NCBI GenBank assembly: GCA_041480065.1
Contig: JBGOZF010000010.1
Coordinates: 1-64,000, forward strand
Reading direction: 5' to 3'
Source of the DNA: Fen-999 sp041480065
Lineage (GTDB): Bacteria > Pseudomonadota > Gammaproteobacteria > Burkholderiales > Rhodocyclaceae
Length of the DNA stretch: 64,000 nucleotides
Below the pieces are notes generated by a model. It was not told where the DNA came from, ran no database searches, and was given only the letters and a program-made list of their open reading frames with translations. Below, in pieces: positions 41,050 to 48,983 of the stretch (its first letter is position 1; each line of letters opens with the position of its first letter). Both the position numbers and the translations under genes were made by a program.

Positions 41050-43173
41050 ATGAACCCCCTGCTCGATCTCTCGGGACTGCCCCGTTTCGATGCCGTTACA
41101 CCCAACCACGTAACACCCGCCATTCGCCAGTTGCTTGAGGAGAACCGGGCGCTGATCGCCACACTCGAAAAGCCCGAAGCGCCCGCCACCTGGGCGGGCT
41201 TCATGCAGCCGATGACCGATGCCGGCGAGCGGCTTGGCCGCGGGTGGGGCATCGTCGGCCACATGCATTCGGTGATGGACACGCCCGAATGGCGCGAGGC
41301 CTACAACGCCATGCTGCCCGAGGTGAGCGGTTTCTATGCCGAACTGGGCCAGAACCTGGCGCTGTTCGCCAAGGTCAAGGCACTGCGCGAGAGCCCGGAA
41401 TATGCAACGCTGACACCGACGCAGCAGCGCATCGTCGACAACGACCTGCGCGACTTCCGGCTATCCGGCGCCGAACTGCCGGACGAGAAGAAGCCGCGCT
41501 TCAAGGAAATCCAGGAGGAGCTTTCCGCGCTGGCGGCCAAGTTCTCGGAGAATCTGCTCGACGCCACCAACGCCCACGCCGAGTGGATCACCGAAGAGGC
41601 AGATCTGGCGGGCATTCCCGACGACGTTTGTGCCGCCGCGCGCGCCGCGGCCGAGAAGGAAGAGAGGCAGGGCTGGAAGTTCACGCTGCACGCGCCCGCG
41701 TACATACCCGTCATGCAATACGCCGAGAACCGCGATCTGCGCGCACGCATGTACCGCGCCTACGCAACGCGCGCTTCCGAGTTCGGCAAGGCCGAATGGG
41801 ACAACGGTCCGTTGATCGGCCGCATGCTCAGGCTGCGCGCGGAGGAGGCGACAATGCTCGGCTACCCGAACTACGCCGAGGTGTCGCTGGTGCCGAAAAT
41901 GGCCGATTCGACGGTACAGGTGGCCTCCTTCCTGCGCGAGCTGGCGGCCAAGGCGCGCCCCTACGCCGAGCGCGATATCGCCGAATTGCGTGACTTTGCC
42001 CGCACCGAACTGGGCATGGAATCGCTTGAAAGCTGGGATCTTGCCTGGGCCTCGGAGAAGCTGAAGCACGCCCGTTACGACTTTTCCGACGAGCAAGTGA
42101 AGCAGTACTTCCCCGAGCCCAAGGTGATGACCGGCTTGTTCCGACTCATCGAATCGCTGTTCGGCGTCGCCATCGAGCCCGACTCGGCGCCCGCCTGGCA
42201 CCCGGACGTGCGCTTCTATCGCATCGTCCGCAATGGCCAAGAAACGCGCCGGGCCGCTCCAAGCGTTTCTTCGCCCCTTGGGGGGAGAACGCCGCAAAGC
42301 GGCGTTGTCGGGGGGGGCTCATTGGTCGGCCGGTTCTACGTCGACCTCTACGCCCGGGAAACCAAGCGCGGCGGGGCCTGGATGGCCGACGCCATCGGTC
42401 GGCGCCGTATCGCCGACGGCATTCAGACGCCGGTGGCCTACCTGTGCTGCAACTTCCCGTCGCCGATTGGAGAAAAGTCGGCGACCTTCAGCCACGACGA
42501 CGTGCTGACGCTGTTCCACGAGAGCGGCCACGGACTACACCATTTGCTCACCCAGGTCGATGAGCTACCAGTGTCGGGCATCGATGGTGTCGAGTGGGAC
42601 GCGGTCGAACTGCCCAGCCAGTTCCTGGAGAACTTCTGCTGGGAGTGGGACGTCCTCCAGGGCATGACCGCCCATGCCGAGACGGGTGCCCCTCTGCCGA
42701 AGGCGCTCTACGACAAGATGATCGCCGCCAAGAATTTCCAGAGCGGCATGCAGACGCTGCGCCAGATCGAGTTCGGCCTCTTCGATCTTCTCCTGCACAG
42801 CGGGTACGACCCAGAGGGCATCCGCACTGTTCAGCACCTGATCGAGGATGTGCGCCGGGAAGTAGCCGTCGTTGTTCCGCCCGAGTGGAACCGCTTTCCG
42901 CAGAGCTTCTCGCACATCTTCGGCGGTGGCTATGCGGCCGGCTACTACAGCTACAAGTGGGCCGAGGTGCTGTCGGCCGACGCCTTCGAGGCCTTCGAGG
43001 AGGCCGGCCGCAGCACCGGACGCGTGCTCGATCCGGCCACCGGCGAGCGCTTCTGGCGCGAGATTCTGGCCGTCGGCGGCTCGCGTTCGGCGATGGAATC
43101 CTTCAAGGCCTTCCGCGGCCGCGAGCCGCGCGTCGATGCCCTGCTGCGCCACAGTGGTATGATGGAAAAGTAG
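41050..43173 (+). CDS. prlC: Oligopeptidase A (M3 metallopeptidase) with in-frame repeat insertion
   Basis: 707 residues. M3 zinc site HESGH (residues 490-494) with a downstream Glu in VEWDAVELPSQFLENF. Oligopeptidase A degrades short peptides, including cleaved signal peptides, in the cytoplasm. Residues 399-424 (from TRRAAPSVSSPLGG to the glycine run) interrupt the otherwise conserved HPDVRFYRIVRNGQE...LVGRFYVDLYARE. The family normally passes directly between these, and the inserted DNA is a GC-rich, palindrome-bearing repeat-like stretch. The frame is kept, so the enzyme may still work if the surface loop tolerates 26 extra residues. Confidence 0.95.
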   Translation: MNPLLDLSGLPRFDAVTPNHVTPAIRQLLEENRALIATLEKPEAPATWAGFMQPMTDAGERLGRGWGIVGHMHSVMDTPEWREAYNAMLPEVSGFYAELGQNLALFAKVKALRESPEYATLTPTQQRIVDNDLRDFRLSGAELPDEKKPRFKEIQEELSALAAKFSENLLDATNAHAEWITEEADLAGIPDDVCAAARAAAEKEERQGWKFTLHAPAYIPVMQYAENRDLRARMYRAYATRASEFGKAEWDNGPLIGRMLRLRAEEATMLGYPNYAEVSLVPKMADSTVQVASFLRELAAKARPYAERDIAELRDFARTELGMESLESWDLAWASEKLKHARYDFSDEQVKQYFPEPKVMTGLFRLIESLFGVAIEPDSAPAWHPDVRFYRIVRNGQETRRAAPSVSSPLGGRTPQSGVVGGGSLVGRFYVDLYARETKRGGAWMADAIGRRRIADGIQTPVAYLCCNFPSPIGEKSATFSHDDVLTLFHESGHGLHHLLTQVDELPVSGIDGVEWDAVELPSQFLENFCWEWDVLQGMTAHAETGAPLPKALYDKMIAAKNFQSGMQTLRQIEFGLFDLLLHSGYDPEGIRTVQHLIEDVRREVAVVVPPEWNRFPQSFSHIFGGGYAAGYYSYKWAEVLSADAFEAFEEAGRSTGRVLDPATGERFWREILAVGGSRSAMESFKAFRGREPRVDALLRHSGMMEK
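42244..42321 (+). repeat. 78-bp repeat-like insertion inside prlC
   Basis: 26 codons with no counterpart in the enzyme family. It contains the perfect hairpin AACGCCGC-AAA-GCGGCGTT (42288-42306), CCCCTTGGGGGG and a G7 run. This resembles dispersed intergenic repeats of betaproteobacteria carrying a CCCCTTGGGGGG core. Its length is a multiple of three and it has no stop codon in this frame. Confidence 0.65.
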
Positions 43174-43185
43174 GAATTCCGGAGC

Positions 43186-43683
43186 ATGCAAATGAGAACC
43201 TGGTTCGCGATGATCCTGCTGGCGATGGCCTTCGGCGTCGCCGCTCAAACCATGTATCGCTGGGTGGACAAGGAGGGCAGGGTTCACTACACCGACAAGC
43301 CGCCCGCCGCCGGCGAAGCCGCCAAGGTCGAGCAGAAGCGCGCCGTGACGCTGGGCGTGCCGGCGCAGGAACCGTCGGCCCTGATGCGCCAGGCCGCGGC
43401 CGACTACCCGGTGACTTTGTACACCCAGCCGACCTGCGGCGAGCCGTGCCAGAGCGGCCGCGAATTCCTCACCCGGCGCGGCGTTCCGTTCAGCGAAAAG
43501 ATCGTCGAGACCGACAAGGACGCCGCAGCCCTGCGCGCGGTGATCGGCGGCAGCGACAAGCTGACCGTGCCGGTCATGCAGGTCGGCGCCAAGTCGGTGA
43601 CGGGTTACTCATCCAGCCAATGGGACAGCCTGCTCGATGCCGCCGGTTACCCGAAGGCCGCGGCGAAGCCCGCCAAGCCCTAA
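43186..43683 (+). CDS. Exported DUF4124 / glutaredoxin-like protein
   Basis: 165 residues. A signal peptide (RTWFAMILLAMAFGVAAQ) is followed by a DUF4124 motif (MYRWVDKEGRVHYTDKPP) and a glutaredoxin-like domain (VTLYTQPTCGEPCQSGREFLTRRGVPFSEKIVETDKDAAALRAVIGGSDKLTVPVMQVG). The redox pair is CGEPC rather than the classical CPYC. A periplasmic location is predicted, so it may handle thiols there. An ATG at 43192 is an alternative start. It lies 12 bp after prlC, so co-transcription is likely. Confidence 0.85.
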   Translation: MQMRTWFAMILLAMAFGVAAQTMYRWVDKEGRVHYTDKPPAAGEAAKVEQKRAVTLGVPAQEPSALMRQAAADYPVTLYTQPTCGEPCQSGREFLTRRGVPFSEKIVETDKDAAALRAVIGGSDKLTVPVMQVGAKSVTGYSSSQWDSLLDAAGYPKAAAKPAKP

Positions 43684-43771
43684 CGCTCATGGCTCCGATG
43701 AACCACCCCGCGTCATGAAATACGCGGACTTCGTTGCGCCTCAAGCTGGCAAATGCGCCCGCCCCTCCCAT

Positions 43772-43789
43772 CCTCCCCTCGCGGGGAGG
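43772..43789. repeat. GC-rich hairpin in the prlC-downstream intergenic region
   Basis: CCTCCCC-TCGC-GGGGAGG, a perfect 7-bp stem between the DUF4124 gene and the convergent PilZ gene. It resembles the CCCC/GGGG core of the repeat inside prlC. It may be a repeat copy or a weak bidirectional terminator; no T run follows. Confidence 0.4.
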
Positions 43790-43858
43790 CTACTGATTGG
43801 CTCGCTGCGCTCGATCATCACCGGCGCATTGACCAGTGTCTTTCACGTTAAGGGCTGA

Positions 43859-44227
43859 TCACTCCGCAGAGATCAGCGCCGCCAGTTCGCGGTCGAGCAG
43901 CGCCGGGTCGCCGGCGTTGAGTTCCACCAGCCGGCGCAGGTGGGTGATGCTGTCGAGGTCGATGCTCTCGCAGTAGAGACCAACCCGGCGCCCCTGGACA
44001 TGGGCCACAAGCGCCCGCATGATGATCGCGTTGCCTTCGGTCAGTTTCAGCTTCAGTTGGCAACTGTCCTGTATGCGGCCCTGCCAGTCGGGCGGCACCT
44101 TGATCAGGGCGCCCTTGAGCGAGATGTCGATCAATTCCGCGGGGACCGTGCCCCGCTTGTCGACCAGATGCACCGGCGAACGGAAAGTTGCGCGCCAGAA
44201 CTGGCGGCGATCACCGAAGTCATTCAT
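43859..44227 (-). CDS. PilZ-domain protein (cyclic di-GMP binding)
   Basis: 122 residues from the ATG at 44227, with GGGAG about 9 bp upstream. The PilZ signature is complete: RRQFWRA (RxxxR-type) near the N-terminus and DISLKGA (D/N-x-S-x-x-G) about 30 residues later. Single-domain PilZ proteins bind c-di-GMP and act through partners on motility or exopolysaccharide. The adhesin and PEP-CTERM genes elsewhere in the window are possible but unproven contexts. Confidence 0.85.
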   Translation of the reverse strand: MNDFGDRRQFWRATFRSPVHLVDKRGTVPAELIDISLKGALIKVPPDWQGRIQDSCQLKLKLTEGNAIIMRALVAHVQGRRVGLYCESIDLDSITHLRRLVELNAGDPALLDRELAALISAE

Positions 44228-44273
44228 GTCCGCGCACTCCCGAGCCAGAATCACGATCCATTATAGGTCGGCA

Positions 44274-45425
44274 TCATGATCGGTGGGCGAGCGCCCGCGC
44301 CATGCGTTCGAGCGCGCGGTCGAGTGTCGCCCGCGGACAGCCGAAATTCAACCGGACGAAATGCCGGCAGGCACCGTCGCGGTCGAAATCGCTGCCATCG
44401 GACAAGCCGATGCCGGCCTGTTCGAAGAAACGAGTTGGCTGTTCGATTTTCGCTCCGCCGGCATCGATCCAGGCAAGGTAGGTCGCCTCGACCGGCGCCA
44501 TCGTCAACCCCGGCATGGCGCCGACCGCGTCGGCGACGCGATCGCGATTGCCGCGCAGGTAGTCGATCAGCGCCTCGCGCCATGGGCCGCCCTCGCGCAG
44601 GGCGGCCTCGCAAGCGACCATGCCCAGCGTATTCACATGCGGCACGATGCCGTTCATGGCCGTGCGAAAGTCACGGCGCAGGCGCGGCTCGGAGATGATC
44701 GCCAGTGCGCAGCCGAGTCCCGGAATGTTGAAAGTCTTCGACGGCGCCATCAGGGTGATGCTGCGCTGCGCGGCCTCCGGCGAGAGACTGGCGAAGGACC
44801 GGTGCCGGCGCGTGCCGTCGAGCACCAGGCCGCAATGAATCTCGTCCGAGCAGACCACCAGGTCATGTTTGAGGGCCAGCGCGGCAATGTGCATAAGTTC
44901 CTCGTCGCGCCAGACGCGGCCGACCGGATTATGGGGATGGCAAAGCAACCACAGTCGGGCACCGCTCTTCTTCAACGTCGACGCGGTGGCGGCGAAATCC
45001 CACGACCAGCCGTCATCGCCGCAGGCGAGCGGCGTGGTTGCCAGGGGCCGCCCCGCCGCCACCGGCGCCGAGAGGAAGGGAGGATAGATGGGCGTCGCCG
45101 TGAACACCGGACCTTCGACCGCCCTGCAGGCGACGTTGAGTCCGGTCACCAGCCCCGGCAGCCAGACGATCCACTCGGGCTCGATGTGCCAGGCGTATTC
45201 GCGTTCAAGGTGTTCGATCACCGCGTCGACGAGCGAGGGCCACGGCTGGCCATAGCCGAATACGCCGTGGTCAATGCGCCGATGCAACGCCTCAAGCACG
45301 GGTGGAGGCGCCGCGAAGTCCATGTCGGCCACCCACAACGGCAGCACGTCGCGGCCGGCGTATTTGTTCCACTTGGTCGAATCGCCGCCGCTGCGGTCGA
45401 TGATGGTGTCGAAGTCGAAGGGCAT
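44274..45425 (-). CDS. patB: PatB/MalY-type PLP aminotransferase (cystathionine beta-lyase)
   Basis: 383 residues, fold-type I PLP enzyme. N-terminal signature STKWNKYAGRDVLPLWVADMDF, CHPHNPVGRVW, the cofactor Asp in CSDEIHCGLVL and the PLP Lys in APSKTFNIPGLGCA. Members of the group cleave cystathionine or other C-S bonds, and some have regulatory roles (MalY). The exact substrate is not shown. It is divergent from xthA, whose start lies 75 bp away. Confidence 0.92.
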   Translation of the reverse strand: MPFDFDTIIDRSGGDSTKWNKYAGRDVLPLWVADMDFAAPPPVLEALHRRIDHGVFGYGQPWPSLVDAVIEHLEREYAWHIEPEWIVWLPGLVTGLNVACRAVEGPVFTATPIYPPFLSAPVAAGRPLATTPLACGDDGWSWDFAATASTLKKSGARLWLLCHPHNPVGRVWRDEELMHIAALALKHDLVVCSDEIHCGLVLDGTRRHRSFASLSPEAAQRSITLMAPSKTFNIPGLGCALAIISEPRLRRDFRTAMNGIVPHVNTLGMVACEAALREGGPWREALIDYLRGNRDRVADAVGAMPGLTMAPVEATYLAWIDAGGAKIEQPTRFFEQAGIGLSDGSDFDRDGACRHFVRLNFGCPRATLDRALERMARALAHRS

Positions 45426-45500
45426 GAGTTTGTCCGAATACGGGATCGCCCGCGCCTAGAGGGTATCATTGCCCCCACCAAGTTTCCGACGGTCGCGCCA

Positions 45501-46274
45501 GTGACTCTGAAGATCGCCACCTGGAACGTCAATTCGCTCAAGGTACGCCTGCCCCAGGTGCTGGACTGGCTCGGCGACCAGAAGCCTGACGTGCTCTGTC
45601 TCCAGGAGACCAAGCTCGAAGACAAGGCTTTCCCCTTGGCCGAGATTGAGACGGCCGGCTACCGTGCCGTGCATCACGGCCAGAAGACCTACAACGGCGT
45701 CGCCATCCTGGCCCGTAGCGAGCCGACCAATGTGGTGCGCGGCATCACCGACTTCGATGACCCGCAGTCCCGCTTGATCGCTGCCACATTCGGCGACACC
45801 CGCATCGTCTGCGGCTATTTCCCGAACGGCCAGGCGGTCGGCTCGGACAAATACGAATACAAGCTGCGCTGGCTGGCGGCACTGAACGGCTGGCTCAAGG
45901 CCGAACTGGCGCGGTTCCCGAAGCTCGCCCTGCTCGGCGATTTCAACATCGCCCCGGAGGACCGCGACGTTCATGACCCTGCCGCCTGGCGCGGCCAGGT
46001 GCTGTGCTCCGAGCCGGAGCGCGCAGCCTTTCGCGCCCTCACAGGCCTGGGCTTGCGCGATGCCTTCCGCTTGTTCGACCAACCCGAAAAGACATTCAGC
46101 TGGTGGGACTACCGCATGCTGGCGCATCAGCGCAACATGGGACTGCGCATCGACCACATCCTGCTGTCGCCCACGCTTGCCGACGACTGTACCGCCTGCA
46201 CGGTGGACCGGGCGCCGCGCCGTCTCGAGCGCCCCTCCGATCACGCACCCGTCATCGCGGAGTTGAAGTCTTGA
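45501..46274 (+). CDS. xthA: Exodeoxyribonuclease III (AP endonuclease)
   Basis: 257 residues from a GTG at 45501 (MTLKIATWNVNSLKVRL), the only start giving the conserved N-terminus. Metal and catalytic motifs: WNVNS, LQETKLED, GYFPNGQ, LLGDFNIAPED, DAFR, RIDHILLS and the final SDHAPVI. It removes 3' blocking groups and cuts abasic sites in base-excision repair. Its stop overlaps the TTG start of the next gene. Confidence 0.95.
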   Translation: MTLKIATWNVNSLKVRLPQVLDWLGDQKPDVLCLQETKLEDKAFPLAEIETAGYRAVHHGQKTYNGVAILARSEPTNVVRGITDFDDPQSRLIAATFGDTRIVCGYFPNGQAVGSDKYEYKLRWLAALNGWLKAELARFPKLALLGDFNIAPEDRDVHDPAAWRGQVLCSEPERAAFRALTGLGLRDAFRLFDQPEKTFSWWDYRMLAHQRNMGLRIDHILLSPTLADDCTACTVDRAPRRLERPSDHAPVIAELKS

Positions 46275-46921
46275 CGACTGCCGACCTCAGCACACTCTAC
46301 CCCGTCCTGGCGGAGTTGCCGGCCAGCCTCTGCCGCCAGGCGATCGACAAGGCCCAGCAGCTGACCGTGCCCGCCGGAACCGTCCTGTTCGACGAACACC
46401 AGCCCTGCCAGGGCTTCCCCTTCGTGCTCTCCGGCGGCATCCGCGTCCTCAAACCGGCGGCCAACGGCCGCGAACTGCCGCTTTATCGCGTGCTGCCGGG
46501 CGAATCCTGCATCATCACCTCGAGTTGCCTGCTGGGTCACACCGATTACAACGCCCGCGGCGTCGCCGAGAGCGAAACCACGCTGGCCATGATGCCCCGC
46601 GCGCTGTTCGACGAGATGCTGGCCGAGCCGCCGTTTCGCGACTTCGTCTTCCACCTGTTCTCGGAACGCATCGCGGAACTCATGCAATTGGTCGAGGAGG
46701 TGGCCTTCCGGAAGCTCGACCAGCGCCTGGCCGGGCTGCTCCTGGGCAAGGGACGAGTCATCCACGCCACGCACCAGCAACTGGCCGACGAACTGGGCAG
46801 TGTGCGCGAGATGGTCAGCCGCCTGCTCAAGGGCTTCGCCGAGCAGGGACTCGTCCGCCTGTCCCGCGAACAAGTCGAAATCCTGGATCCCGCCGGATTG
46901 CGCCGCGTCGCATCTATGTGA
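46271..46921 (+). CDS. Crp/Fnr-family transcriptional regulator with cysteine-rich sensor
   Basis: 216 residues from a TTG overlapping the xthA stop (TTGA). Cyclic-nucleotide-like beta-roll, long helix (FSERIAELMQLVEEVAF) and a winged helix with recognition segment HQQLADELGSVREMVSRLLKGF; its E-x-x-S-R pattern is of FNR type. Four cysteines lie in the sensor part (21, 46, 80, 86), including GESCIITSSCLLGH, but not in the N-terminal spacing of an FNR [4Fe-4S] ligand set. They may sense redox or sulfur species. The stop codon lies inside a TGTGA-N6-TCACA palindrome in front of the DUF2892 gene, suggesting that gene is a target. Confidence 0.88.
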   Translation: MTTADLSTLYPVLAELPASLCRQAIDKAQQLTVPAGTVLFDEHQPCQGFPFVLSGGIRVLKPAANGRELPLYRVLPGESCIITSSCLLGHTDYNARGVAESETTLAMMPRALFDEMLAEPPFRDFVFHLFSERIAELMQLVEEVAFRKLDQRLAGLLLGKGRVIHATHQQLADELGSVREMVSRLLKGFAEQGLVRLSREQVEILDPAGLRRVASM

Positions 46922-46932
46922 CATTGGTCACA
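46917..46932 (+). promoter_or_regulatory. Crp-like palindromic operator TGTGA-N6-TCACA
   Basis: Perfect match to the Crp consensus half-sites. It overlaps the regulator's stop codon and lies 66 bp before the DUF2892 ATG. It is probably bound by the regulator just upstream, though that protein's recognition helix would predict a TTGAT-type half-site. Confidence 0.65.
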
Positions 46933-46937
46933 GACCC

Positions 46938-46955
46938 GACCACGGTACCGTGGTC
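46938..46955. promoter_or_regulatory. Perfect 18-bp palindrome after the Crp-like site
   Basis: GACCACGGTACCGTGGTC starts 6 bp after the TGTGA site and lies in the promoter region of the DUF2892 gene. It could be a second operator or a small hairpin in the leader. Confidence 0.45.
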
Positions 46956-46997
46956 CAATAGCGTCCGTTCTCACCGTAACTCACCTGGAGGCCTGGC

Positions 46998-47195
46998 ATG
47001 AAACTCAATGTTGGCGGTATCGACCGTATCCTGCGCATCGTTGTCGGACTGGCCCTGGTCGCCTGGGCGCTCTTTCTGGGTGGCCCCATCTGGGCCTGGA
47101 TCGGCATCATCCCCCTCGGCACCGGCCTGATCGGCTTCTGCCCCCTCTACCCGCTCCTGGGACTGAATACCTGCCCCGCCAAGAAGGACGCATAA
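46998..47195 (+). CDS. DUF2892 (YgaP-like) small membrane protein
   Basis: 65 residues with two membrane helices (RILRIVVGLALVAWALFLGG; WAWIGIIPLGTGLIGFCPLYPLLG) and the conserved CPLYPLLGLNTC. DUF2892 domains occur alone or attached to rhodanese (YgaP) and are linked with sulfur handling, but the function is not settled. TGGAGG precedes the ATG. A Crp-like operator in the upstream gap suggests control by the neighbouring Crp/Fnr protein. Two hairpins follow the gene. Confidence 0.88.
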   Translation: MKLNVGGIDRILRIVVGLALVAWALFLGGPIWAWIGIIPLGTGLIGFCPLYPLLGLNTCPAKKDA

Positions 47196-47207
47196 GCGTT
47201 CCCCCAC

Positions 47208-47231
47208 AAGCCGGGGCTTCGGTCCCGGCTT
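47208..47231 (+). terminator. First of two tandem hairpins after the DUF2892 gene
   Basis: AAGCCGGG-GCTTCGGT-CCCGGCTT, perfect 8-bp stem without a T run. Confidence 0.55.
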
Positions 47232-47237
47232 GGAACG

Positions 47238-47269
47238 ACGGCCCGCCGCTCCCCTGGCGGGCCGTTTTT
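47238..47269 (+). terminator. Strong terminator between DUF2892 and rsmA
   Basis: ACGGCCCGCC-GCTCCCCT-GGCGGGCCGT, perfect 10-bp stem followed by a T run that reaches the rsmA stop codon. It ends the plus-strand transcript and may also act on the lptD operon. Confidence 0.9.
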
Positions 47270-48039
47270 CATTTGCTCAGAGAATTCGCCAGGCGGATGT
47301 AGTCCGCTACCGCCAATTCCTCGGCGCGCGCAGTCGGCGCAATACCCGCGGCCTCAAGACCGGCCTCGTCCACCAGTTCGCGCAGGTTATTGCGCAGCAT
47401 CTTGCGCCGCTGGCCGAAGGCAGTGGCGACCAGCTTGGCAAAGAGGGTCTGGTCGCGCGCAGTCAGTTGGGCCGGGGCCTTTGGCAGCAGCCGGACGATG
47501 GCCGAATCCACCTGCGGCGCAGGACTGAAGGCTCCGGGCGGCACCTTGAACAACCGTTCCATGTCGAAGCGATACTGCAGCATCACCGACAGGCGGCCGA
47601 AGTCGCCCGTCCCGGGCTCGGCGACCATGCGATCGACGACTTCCTTCTGCAGCATGAAGTGCATGTCGCGCACCGAGGCTGAGGCATCGGCGAGGTGGAA
47701 CAACAGGGGCGTCGAGATGTTGTAGGGCAGATTGCCGACCACCCGAAGGTCCGATCCCAGGGCGGCAAAATCGAAGGCCAGGGCATCGCCTTCGTGGATG
47801 GTGAGCCGTCCCGGCGGGAATCGCTCGGATAGCCGCGCGATCAGGTCGCGATCGATCTCGACCACGTCCAGGTGATCCAGCGCTGCCAGCAAGGGCTCGG
47901 TCAGCGCGCCCAGGCCGGGTCCGATTTCGACGATGCGGTCGCCGGGACGCGGCGCGATGGCTTCCACGATCTTGCGAATGATGCCCGGCGAGACAAGAAA
48001 ATTTTGCCCAAACCGCTTGCGGGCCTGGTGACCCCTCAT
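47269..48039 (-). CDS. rsmA: 16S rRNA (adenine-1518-N6/1519-N6)-dimethyltransferase
   Basis: 256 residues. AdoMet-binding VEIGPGLGALTEPLL, catalytic NLPYN in VVGNLPYNISTPLLF, and the N-terminal KRFGQNFLVSPG typical of KsgA. It dimethylates two adenines near the 3' end of 16S rRNA. Last gene of lptD-surA-pdxA-rsmA; its ATG overlaps the pdxA stop by 4 bp. Confidence 0.97.
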   Translation of the reverse strand: MRGHQARKRFGQNFLVSPGIIRKIVEAIAPRPGDRIVEIGPGLGALTEPLLAALDHLDVVEIDRDLIARLSERFPPGRLTIHEGDALAFDFAALGSDLRVVGNLPYNISTPLLFHLADASASVRDMHFMLQKEVVDRMVAEPGTGDFGRLSVMLQYRFDMERLFKVPPGAFSPAPQVDSAIVRLLPKAPAQLTARDQTLFAKLVATAFGQRRKMLRNNLRELVDEAGLEAAGIAPTARAEELAVADYIRLANSLSK

Positions 48040-48983
48040 CGGCGGGCGATGATCTCGGCGGCCAAACGAACGGCCGCAAACAGGCTGCCCGTGTCGGCGC
48101 GACCCGTGCCGGCAAGATCAAGCGCAGTACCATGATCGACCGAGGTGCGCAGGATCGGCAGGCCGAGCGTGATGTTGATGCCTTCCTCGAAAGCGGCGTA
48201 CTTGAGCACCGCCAGGCCCTGATCGTGATACATCGCGAGCTGCGCATCGGAGCCGGCCAAGACCTTGCGGGTGAACAGCGTGTCTGCCGGCAGCGGGCCG
48301 ACAAGGTCCATGCCCTCGGCGCGCAGGCGGTCGAGCACCGGACCGATGATTTCGATTTCCTCGCGGCCCAGGTGGCCACCTTCGCCTGCGTGGGGATTCA
48401 GTCCTGCCACAAGGATACGTGGCCGTGCGAAACCGAACTTCTCCACCAGGTCCGCGTGCAGGATGCGGATGGTAGTGGTCAGTCCATCGGCCGTGATCGC
48501 GGCCGGCACGTCCTTGAGCGGCAGGTGGGTCGTCGCCAGTGCCACGCGAAGACCCGACTGCTCTCCGGTGCCGGCGAGCATCATCACAACACGTGGTGTG
48601 CCAGTCTTCTCGGCGAGGTACTCGGTATGGCCGGTGAAGGGAATGCCGGCATCGTTGATGACGCCCTTGTGTACCGGCGCCGTCACCATGGCGGCAAACT
48701 CGCCACCGACGCAGCCTGCAAGCGCTGCATCCAGAATGTCGAGCACGTAGCGGGCGTTGGCCGGATCGAGCCGTCCGGGCACGGATGGCGCGCGCAACGG
48801 GATGTGCTGGATATCGAGTCGATCGACGTCAAGACCCAACCGCTGGGCGCGCGCGTGCAGCAGACCACGGTCGCCGAGAACTACGATGCGCGCAGGCAAT
48901 TCCACCGTAGCGAGCGTAAGACAGATATCCGGCCCAATGCCCGCCGGTTCGCCCGACGTTACCGCAATTCGCGGCAGGATCAT
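48036..48983 (-). CDS. pdxA: 4-hydroxythreonine-4-phosphate dehydrogenase
   Basis: 315 residues. N-terminal AVTSGEPAGIGPDI, metal ligands in VHKGVINDAGIPFTGHTEYLAE (His), GLNPHAGEGGHLGREE (His) and MYHDQGLAVLKYA (His), and C-terminal TSVDHGTALDLAGTGRAD. It oxidises 4-phosphohydroxy-threonine in pyridoxal phosphate synthesis. It overlaps surA upstream and rsmA downstream, so the operon is translated as a unit. Confidence 0.97.
   Translation of the reverse strand: MILPRIAVTSGEPAGIGPDICLTLATVELPARIVVLGDRGLLHARAQRLGLDVDRLDIQHIPLRAPSVPGRLDPANARYVLDILDAALAGCVGGEFAAMVTAPVHKGVINDAGIPFTGHTEYLAEKTGTPRVVMMLAGTGEQSGLRVALATTHLPLKDVPAAITADGLTTTIRILHADLVEKFGFARPRILVAGLNPHAGEGGHLGREEIEIIGPVLDRLRAEGMDLVGPLPADTLFTRKVLAGSDAQLAMYHDQGLAVLKYAAFEEGINITLGLPILRTSVDHGTALDLAGTGRADTGSLFAAVRLAAEIIARR

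Noticed and set aside
44283..45500. Long upstream extension of the xthA frame
   Set aside because: It runs antisense through patB. Conservation begins only at the GTG at 45501, so the extension is spurious.
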